A stretch of 64,000 bases of DNA from Gymnothorax reevesii (Eukaryota; Chordata; Actinopteri; Anguilliformes; Muraenidae): assembly GCA_029721435.1 (NCBI GenBank), contig CM056574.1:29559001-29623000 (forward strand), written 5' to 3'. How positions within the stretch are numbered: the stretch's first letter is position 1; every line of letters starts with the position of its first letter. A program made the position numbers and the translations under genes. Positions 55,942 through 64,000 of this stretch are shown here, one piece after another. Below the pieces are notes generated by a model, which ran no database searches, was not told the origin of the DNA, and worked only from the letters and a program-made list of their open reading frames with translations.

Positions 55942-56502
55942 AGCTAGTATCTGACTGAGCGGCGAATGCTTAGGAACGTGGCAAATTTTGAGTTTCACCA
56001 GAGTTTGTAAAGTTTTTAGGATCACAAACAGTTTTTCTTGTCGTAAAGAAATTTTGAGCATGTTCAAAATTTCTTTGCAAATTTATTTTCTCACAAACAG
56101 TTTCAGATATTTGTCAAAGAGTTGTAAGCGTTTGCAAACAGTTGTAACACGTGTCGCTAAAGTTCTTTTTAGTATTGACTTCTATACAACAGAGCTACGA
56201 ATGCTAACAAATGTAGACGAATATTGGGTTTTGTGAGGATACCATCAAGGTTTTGACAAGATTGCCAAAGAGTTTGCAAATGGTTTTTAGGGTCGCAAAG
56301 AATTCATTTTTATATTCTAGAAAGCCATTTCCTATTCTTTTGCAAACAGTTATGCGAATGTTGCTGACTGACGCCAAACGTTGCTAAATGTCGCTAATGA
56401 CACCTAGGTCTATCCTGATTTTCGCCAACTTTCGTCAGAAAGGTTGCCGAATCCAAAATTCGCTACATTTGCAAGCATTCGTCGCTCAGTGAGATGCTAG
56501 CT
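55942..56502. mobile_element. word-repeat MITE (PIF/Harbinger-like)
   Basis: Terminal repeats AGCTAGTATCTGACTGAGCG on the left and AGCTAGCATCTCACTGAGCG (inverted right) are flanked by TTA (55939-55941, 56503-56505). The interior is built from words such as TTTGCAAACAGTTG, GTCGCTAAA and TTGCTAAATGTCGC. It is non-coding. It has the same target type and construction as the elements at 9.2 and 22.8 kb. Confidence 0.82.
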
Positions 56503-56506
56503 TTAC

Positions 56507-56640
56507 CGCCGCCAAGGAGGTTATGCTTTTGTTGGTGTTGGTTTGTCTGTCTGTCTGTTTGTGTACAAGATAACTCAAAGACTAATGAACGGATATCTCT
56601 GAAATTTAGTGGGTGAGTTGCTATTACATCAGGGATGGAT
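56507..56640 (+). repeat. interspersed-repeat fragment ('GCCGCCAAGGAGGTTATG' type)
   Basis: CCGCCGCCAAGGAGGTTATG, a (GTCT)n stretch and 'GATAACTCAAAGACTAATGA' form the start of a repeat found in many fish as I recall. It directly abuts the MITE at 55942-56502. The 3' limit is unclear. Confidence 0.5.
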
Positions 56641-56697
56641 TGCCTTACTCAGCTGTTTGCTACCATCTGGGCCAGTGAGGCAGTCCCTCTAGATTCT

Positions 56698-56967
56698 AGA
56701 GCCACACCTGTTGCTAGTTGAGGTGGAGGTGCAATGAGGAGTATTTAAGCACTGCGCTGCCAGTTTGGCAGTGCAGCTGCACTCTGTTTCCTGAGTCCTG
56801 TTATGTTTTTTCCCCTGCTCCTCTCCTGCTTGTTTTAAATCTTTAAAGTAAAGATTTTTATATTTTTACATAGCCTGTGCGTGTGGGTCCCTTCATCTTC
56901 TTTTGGGTACATGGTCCCAGTGCCCACCGGCTCCGTGTCTTCTGCTGGCGAGGGCGAAACTATGACA
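56698..56967 (+). mobile_element. decayed LTR fragment related to the solo LTR at 63.5 kb
   Basis: GCCACACCTGTTGCTAG, GAGGTGGAGGTGCAATG, a TATTTAAG box, CCTGAGTCC, 'CAGCCTGTGCGTGTGGGTCC' and 'CATGGTCCCAGTGCCC' occur in the same order as in 63523-63849, and it ends ..ACTATGACA. The 5' end is missing, so no target duplication is seen. Confidence 0.75.
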
Positions 56968-58260
56968 CACAGACCTTTAGCTTCATTTGACCTTATTTCT
57001 AACTTAAGAATGGAGATACCCATTATGACCAGAACTCGTGTAATACATTTTCTGCTAAAATAAGATGGTGAGACCGCTCTCAAATAAAACCTTTGCATTA
57101 TGCCTCGATTCTAGTCAGCTTGATGGCAAAAGTTGCAATATACTGCTTTAAGCATCAAATGCGGGACACACATTGATAATTAGCCCTTTTCTCATTCTCA
57201 TGGGGAACAATAATGCACATTTATTGTCACAAATTCCAAAATCATTGGAAGCCCCTCAATTCTCAAAGAAGCCACTTGGTTCAGTCAGATGGTTCTGTTA
57301 TCAGTTTAGGGTAATCAATAAACTGTCTGATGATGCTTGTTACAGTCAGGTCCTTGAAAGTCACAGGTTTAGCTCTGCTTTTTCCTGACTGAACGGGACT
57401 CAAGTCATCAATCATGCATGAGTGACACAATTTCCAACATTTCCTTTCTTGGTGAAGAGATGCATGGTGTCGCTACATCACAAGCTGAGTAGGCATCTTG
57501 TAGCAACTCTCAAATGTGCTAAACAACCATCTGGCCCGTCTTAAATCATTTAACAGCTACGATCATTCTTGACAAGAATTTTTTATACAAAGCACTTATT
57601 ATTATGGGGACAATTAAGAATAAATGTAGCCATTAAAAATATATACACTCCCATCTGGCTCTGCACAATTAAAATTCTATCACAAGACTGTGTTCATTCC
57701 AAAAAGAGTTAATCGTGGGTCATTATTTGAATTATAGAACTGTTACTTGTTAGCATTAGATCTTAGATCATATTGTACAGCATTTTGGTCAGAATGGCCT
57801 GTTTTTGTATGTGCGATACAAATTAATGTGACTTGACTTGACATTAGCTATGGCTTTACCAGAAAATTTCTTGAGAAGTGTTAATTGTACATTTTCTTGA
57901 GCTTCATAAAGTTGGCCTTTATTCCTAGTGGTAAAGCAGACATTTCATGCATTTTTTGTTGACTTGCATTTGTTTACAGGAGTTCAAGTTGAGGCAGCTT
58001 CCACAAACTGCATTGACATGCTCCTCTTCATTAAATATTCCCTCATCAAGGGCTTTGTCATTCAGCAAATCCGCTGTTTGCTTGAAATCAATAATGGTGC
58101 ATACATGAGCTTCTGAGCTGCCTTAGAAGCAGTCAGGACAAAACGCTTGGCTCTCTGCAACCTGCATAAAACCCATCGATCTTCCTGCCTGTTCTTTAGA
58201 GACACTCATTTTCGTCACTTCCACCCTTCAACTGTATCACCATCCATAAGGAAACTTGTA
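56968..58260. other. intergenic, nothing recognised
   Basis: I see no gene or classifiable repeat in this stretch. Confidence 0.55.
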
Positions 58261-58930
58261 AACATAACATAACATAACATAACATAACATAACATGAATG
58301 GCAAGTACAGGCCGTTCAGCCCAACTTCGCTCGCCAGTTTCTTTATACTATTGTGAATATATCCCTTCAGATACTCAATGACTCAATGGTATCTAGCTTT
58401 AAGTCAAGCCTGCTCTTGAAAACCCCCAAGGTCTCTGCCTCAACAATATGGTCTGGCAAGCTATTCCACATTGAAATTACTCTTTGGGTGAAGAAATATT
58501 TCCAAATATCAGTGCTAAATTTACCTTTGGTCAACTTCCATTTGTGACCCCGAGTTCTACTCACAACACTTGGTCGAAGGAATCCTACATAATTCACTTT
58601 GTTAATCCCTTTAACATATTTAAAGACCTCAATCAAATCACCCCTGAGGCCTTTTCCTAAGACTAAAGAGATTAAGGATCTTCAGCCTCTTCTCATAGCT
58701 TTCATCTTTTATACCGGGAATTAGCTTTGTGGCTCTTCTCTGAACTTTCTCTAGAGCCTCTATATCTTTCTTAAAGTATGGTCCCCAGAACTGTGCACAA
58801 TACTCCAGATGTGGTCTGACGACCGTGTTGGACAAAAGAAGCATCACCTCCTTAGATTTGTACTCAATACTTTTGGCAATATATCCCAGCATCCGATTGG
58901 CTTTTTTAACTGCTACAGCACAATGGCTCA
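58261..58930 (-). mobile_element. CR1/L2-like LINE, 5'-truncated copy B
   Basis: It carries the same (ATAAC)n tail and 3' region as the LINE at 3.9-11.3 kb, in the same orientation. Minus-strand frames 58967-58638 and 58636-58367 encode the C-terminal region (MLGYIAKSIEYKSKEVMLL, RTRGHKWKLTKGKFSTD, RVISMWNSLPDH). A 2-bp deletion near 58650 splits the frame. Similarity to copy A stops near 58930, typical 5' truncation. Confidence 0.92.
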
Positions 58931-61900
58931 AAGGTTTCCAGAGCAATGAAACTGCCAGTGCACTCATGACTGCAACAGAATGTGTGGCAGGGTCAGGTAT
59001 GCTGTGGGGACAAGTTAGTACAGATGCGACCTGAGGGCTTTTTTCATATTTAATCCCACCATGTCTTTCCTGTTGAATGAATCCAAATGTGACCTGATAT
59101 CACATACTCCAGGTTACATGAGGTGTACAAGATTGAATTTAGCCTTTCAAAATCAGCAGAAATGATCAACAATGGGAAGTGCTACATCGGATACCCGCTG
59201 TTTACCATTAGTTAATTCGCGCAATTGTTGTAAATGCTTAAAAGTGGACTCAGCAAACAGTTGGGCTCCTTCCACGGGAGACTTTAAAAGGTTTTTACCC
59301 TCCATTATGACAACAAAAAGGAGAAGGGCACTGAGACTTTAAGAACAAAAAGGAGACAATTTTTTGGATTTTCAAAACCCAGTAAAAAAGATATAGTGTA
59401 AAATGTTGGTATGTCCTCTTGTCATAATCCAAATATGGTTATACTGACAGAGAGTGAACAGCCAGGGCTGATCTGTCTCGGGTGTTGATCATGACAAAAA
59501 AAAAAAAAAAAATTGTACCTGAAATCAATTGACCCCTCAGTCATTTCCAAATCTGAACATTCAATATTTACTTCAGCAGGGAAGCTCAAAATGATCATCA
59601 CTTCAGCAGCGTCCACTTGCTCATCCCTAACTGCCTGTCTTAGGATTTGGTAGGTCAAAGATCTCTGCTGAGTGAAGCTGAGTTGGCACTGGAATATAAC
59701 ATAGGGATTTTCATAAAGAGATGGGTACATTTTAATATGTTGAGAACGAAATTGGCTGAAGGAGTTTTAAAGGAGATAAAGAAAATGTGCTTGCCATACT
59801 CTAACAACCATGGAAGATTGAGACAAACGATTGTTCTTTCTTACACCTACACCTGAGATGTGAACATTCAAATCTTTGCATGGCCTTAAAGCCTCAATCC
59901 TTTGTTATCTCACAGCACAGAGGTGATCACGGCATGGCTGACAGGATTTGGTAGCTCATTGTTTCAGGGCATAACCCTTGGAACTGCCCTGAGAATGATA
60001 GAAAATCCCTTTCTTTTTCAAATTTTCTTGCTTAGATGAAGCCACGTGTTTGGGCTGGGCTGGAAATAAGACCCGCTTTAGTTTCTGCTGTATTCACCAA
60101 TTGCCGTTAAGCAGAAAACATGATTGCTAATTTACTCAATTACTAAGACATCCTCCCACAAAAGAAAATAGCCTTATTCTAATTCAACTGCCTTGAGAAG
60201 AAGGCTCATGCTCTCAGTGGAGAACATAGTTTGTGCGAGTGCTCAGTTATCACTTGCATGTGGGTGTGTGTGTGGGTGTGTGTGTGGGTGCATATGGGCA
60301 GGCTGCGTCATACATCTGTATTTGGGTGTGGGTGCATTTCCATGAATATCTTTCAGTGATCCTGTTATGGTCACATGCTTGGATGTGTGTGCACATTAAT
60401 GTGTATCGTGCATTGTGTATATAAATGTGTACGTGCCATTCGTTACAATGTTAACACATCTGAGACAGGCACTGTGGGGCAGTGATGAAGTCCTTCCAGA
60501 AATTTCCCTTTCATCTTGAATAATTCACTGACGATGAGCTTGTTGGGCTTCTCTCCTGCAGCCAAACTGCCAATTTCCAAATAGCCACCCATCAGCTGCT
60601 GTAACAGCCACAATTTTCTTTTTCAACAAACTTTGCTAAGGTATTGATTTCTCCTTGGCAAATGGCTAATTTCAAAGAATTGATACCAGTAAGAAAAACC
60701 CAAAAGGAGGTTGAAAGATTGGCCAGATCTCTCTCCCCAGAGGTGACAGAGTGGTGATCATACCGCCTGTAGCTGCATGCTATGATTCACATATCAGTTT
60801 TATTTCACACAAGACAAATTCAGATAAATGCGTCTCTGCTATTGGTGTCACGAGAAATTACTTGGTGGCTCAGCTGTGGATGTGAAACACTTTTCACGGC
60901 GGGCTTGGAAAAAATAATGATTGAAAAATGAATTGATATTTTTTTCCTTAACAGTTTACAGTGCATAGTTAATGTATCTCTTGTGTTAAAGATTATTACT
61001 TCTGTAAAAATGTATTGATAATATGTGTAATATTTGTGAAATAATGAGTTTATGCAGTCTGTGTGTTGTGCCGCAATGAGCAGTCAGTCACAGACTGGTT
61101 TGAATCAATGAAATGTTTTCCACAGAAAAGTCATTGGCTGAAATCAGTCACTACCTATAGTTATCGACCCACTATTTATTCCAAACTTTATTCAAAATTG
61201 ATTTATTCCAGATACTTTCCAAATAGTCCATTTATATGAATGCTCAATGATTTAATTACACTGATAATGAATTTACATGATTCAAATGCAATCAGAAGGT
61301 AATCCTCTCCTCCATTTTGAATGCTTATTTATAAGGGGTAGTGATGCCATAAATCCAGTTAAAACCGGGTTTTTGTGAGTTTGTGTTATCAAAAAAAACA
61401 TGCCTGTCTATATTGTGTAGTGGCTCAATTAGCCCAAAAATCCTGGCTTTATTACAAAATTTCAAAAAACGAAACTGTTAAAGTGAGTTATCCCCAAGCA
61501 GTTACGGACTAAGGCCCTAGTTGCATCTTTCAATGTTACGTTGGTCTGTGTGTATGAATAAAAGTATTGAAATCTGTGTGTGCATATGAAAGAGTGGAGG
61601 GAAATTTGTTTGTAGACTAAACTGAGGGGGAAGTTTACTACTACATTGCTGCCATAAAGTCTATTTTGAATAATGTATAAGCAGCATTGAGGGGAACAAT
61701 CTTTACAATCTGAGCCACCATAAAGCAGTAGAGTTTTATGTCCATGCAACATCTCCATGATTCATTCACACTCGCCATTTACAAACAAAGAAGGCGACTT
61801 TAATTTCACCTTTCACAATTCATCAAGGAAAGAAAAAAGAAATAGACCTGAGAACAGTTTCCTCTTCCTGGCACCGTTCCAGCTGCTCCAGGAATCCACG

Positions 61901-62783
61901 TTCTATCTTGCAGCCTCCCTGCCAGACCTGAATCTGTTCTGTATCCCACAATCCTTTGTTGGAGCCTCTGGGCTGTAGACATGAATAATGTAATTACCTT
62001 CAAATAAGGCCCCAGTGAATGAGGGGAAACTAGAGCTGGGAGACAAGTTACCGACGACAAAACAGGACTGAGACCCAAAGTTACTTTCTCATACCAAGTG
62101 CTACATATTAAAGGTTGAGCCCATGTTCAATGATACGAAGATAAAGGGAGGAAACTCCTGGATCACATGGGGTTTCAATGTGCAGCATGTAATGTTAATG
62201 TGCAATTCTGTTAATGTCCCTGGACTGGCCTAGAAATAGAATGATTCTTGGCTGGCTGTGCGGTGAAGCTCATTGGGAGACAGACTTTTCACATAAACAG
62301 TACATATGCAGCGTTAATGAGGCTTGGCCAGGCTGAGGTGTTGTGACATGGGGGTGGGGTGATATGCACCAGGAAATTCACTTTTAAATGAGATCTCTTT
62401 CAGGGTTTAATTGCGATACATATCACCCAAGATCTGGCTAGAATTCGAGGAAACATTAAAGAACATTCAGTCCCCTAATACGGGAATTGAAAATGATGTT
62501 CTTACTAAAAAAAACTACAGTAAATGAATTGCCTTTGATAATGAATGTCGAAAACTTGGCGTTGGTGTTTTCAACAGTAGTTACGGCCCTGCCCTCGATT
62601 GGGAGGATCTTCCCACTGTGCTGGCGTCATACAGCTTGCATTCCTCCTCCAGCCTCTTACTTTATCTGTTTTCACAGCTGTCTTTATGAAGAAAATAAGT
62701 GCATGAGCAAGGTGTTCGCAAATTATTGTTTTTTTCCCCCCCTTTGGCGAGCACTGGCCCGCAGGCAGACCACTTAGCATAAC
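58931..62783. other. intergenic with GT-rich tract
   Basis: A TG/GTGTGGG-rich tract lies at about 60258-60330 and a poly(A) run at 59495-59511. No gene or paired-end element was recognised. Confidence 0.5.
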
Positions 62784-62861
62784 TGAAGCACTGATTACTA
62801 AAACCCCACAAGTGAAGTCAAGTGAAGTGTGACTTATGGGGTTTTAGTAATAGGTGCTTCA
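62784..62861. repeat. isolated 78-nt hairpin
   Basis: TGAAGCACTGATTACTAAAA plus CCCCA pairs with its near-inverse TGGGG...TTTTAGTAAT..GTGCTTCA; the ~30-bp stem has a few mismatches and a ~20-nt loop. It could be a very short MITE or an miRNA-precursor-like hairpin; sequence alone does not decide. Confidence 0.6.
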
Positions 62862-63517
62862 ATTGCGTTTTTGTTCTGTGAAATATTGTGCTACGTTGTT
62901 GAACTAAAAATCATTCGAAAGTTTGAGGACTCAGCATTCTAACTGCTATTTTAAGCCATTTTATGATGCAAAAAGGATATTGAAAATAATATTTAAAATG
63001 GTGTCATAACAATCCTCAGTCTGATTACGCAGTCCCATGGCAGCACTGTGTAATGTGCAGCATTGGCATGATTTGTCAAAATATGGTAAAATTGATGTTC
63101 TTGCCTTGGTAGCGGTCCAGAGATAAAAACTTGTAATAGTTTTAAATTCACAAAACAAGCAAGCTTAGACAAACGTCAATAAATCGATTTTGCCATAGAG
63201 GTAGCAGCAGCACATCTTTGAGAATTTCACAATAATGATCATTTCTACTCTTGATGCAGGGCTGTAGATTATATTGTAGCCCTTTTGGAACAAAATAAGT
63301 GCGCCCACTGGCACACTGAAATGAAGTCATTGCATTGTCATTGCAGCCTGACCAATAAGTTTCAACTTTTTTGCTTCCGAAAATTTTAAGAATGTGTACC
63401 AGCTGCAGTAAATAACTTATTTCATTAAATGGGGAAAGCATTTAACAGATGCATCTACATTATTAATCCGCATAAGACTAAATTTGGAATGATTTCTGAC
63501 CACACATTTGCCAATGT
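62862..63517. other. intergenic, nothing recognised
   Basis: No feature was recognised in this spacer. Confidence 0.5.
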
Positions 63518-63522
63518 GACAT

Positions 63523-63849
63523 TGTCATGGTTTGGCCTGCAGGCCCTTCTCCTGTTGCATTCTTTGCCTCCACCTTAACGAGCCACACCTATTGCTCGTT
63601 AAGGTGGAGGTGAAGTTTAGTATTTATGAGGTGACTGCACCTGTGCTTGGTGCAGCAGTATTCTTTGTTTTCCTGAGCCCTGCCAGTGTCTGCGTTGCTG
63701 CTTCCCTCTGGGACTGGTTTTATCTTGTTTTATTAAACAACTTTTGTTTTTACTCAGCCTGTGCGTTTGGGTCCCTTTTTACCTGTTTGGGAACATGGTC
63801 CCAGCGCCCGCCAGCTTTGCTTCTTGCTGGCGGGCCAGATACCATGACA
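63523..63849 (+). mobile_element. solo LTR (327 bp), Ty3/gypsy-like
   Basis: It starts TGTCATGG and ends with the perfect inverse CCATGACA. A perfect 5-bp duplication GACAT flanks it (63518-63522, 63850-63854). It has a TATA-like TATTTATGAG near 63621 and a perfect 16-bp inverted repeat upstream (63567-63582 with 63595-63610). Its start resembles that of the intact LTR element's LTR (TGTCATGGTTCTGG) but the body differs, so it is a related family. Confidence 0.9.
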
Positions 63850-64000
63850 GACATGACATATAGAGAGACTGAATTCTGCCGCCCACTCAAGCTGATCATT
63901 CTGTCTCATCTCCTCCTTGAGGCCAAGCAGCTCATAAGTGACCCTGATTTCCTTTCCATGTTCAAATCAAAATGTTTTGCATATCAGTCAAGAAGTAACC

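Overview
This 64 kb window looks like intergenic DNA from the nuclear genome of a vertebrate, most likely a ray-finned fish. The evidence is the mobile-element content: the fish-type Tc1 family whose end reads 'TTGTCCCAACTTTTT', HARBI1-type PIF/Harbinger DNA, hAT MITEs, a CR1/L2-like LINE, and a chromodomain-bearing Ty3/gypsy (sushi/Tf1-like) LTR retrotransposon. I found no convincing host exon, rRNA, tRNA, CRISPR array or prokaryotic gene. Species cannot be fixed from the window.

Layout. 1.7-2.9 kb: a decayed Tc1 copy split by a hAT-like MITE. 3.9-11.3 kb: a minus-strand CR1/L2-like LINE split twice by TWA-target elements. One is a Harbinger element (6080-8994) that is itself split by a second, different LINE (6656-8209). 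The other is a word-repeat MITE (9213-10439) with its own TATA box and a small basic ORF. Removing each insertion plus one target-site copy restores the reading frame beneath it, so the order of events can be read directly. 11.5-23.4 kb: Tc1 and mariner-like relics, a hAT inside a hAT (13994-15742), a TTAA-flanked foldback (19522-20007) and another TWA MITE (22794-23434).

27178-33982 holds the only apparently intact mobile element. It has near-identical LTRs, a perfect 5-bp target duplication, and open gag and pol ORFs; pol runs protease, RT, RNase H, integrase, chromodomain. Its primer-binding site is an exact 11-nt complement of the probable start of its own transcript (Tf1/sushi-type self-priming). 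Its leader carries five tandem ~80-bp repeats, each able to form a bulged hairpin, with one compensatory base-pair change between copies.

34-50 kb: a Tc1 transposase scrap, GT microsatellites, the 5' half of a second kind of LINE (ORF1 plus endonuclease, no RT), a probable solo LTR (40028-40514), a second copy of the 1.7-kb Tc1 family in reverse, and a tandem repeat with a GC hairpin. 51801-54510: a 2.7-kb foldback element with ~0.9-kb inverted arms and a 6-bp direct repeat at its borders. 55.9-64 kb: another TWA MITE, a second copy of the CR1/L2-like LINE tail, an isolated hairpin, and a clean solo LTR (63523-63849) with a perfect 16-bp palindrome.

All family names rest on motifs, terminal repeats and target duplications read by eye; no database search was made.
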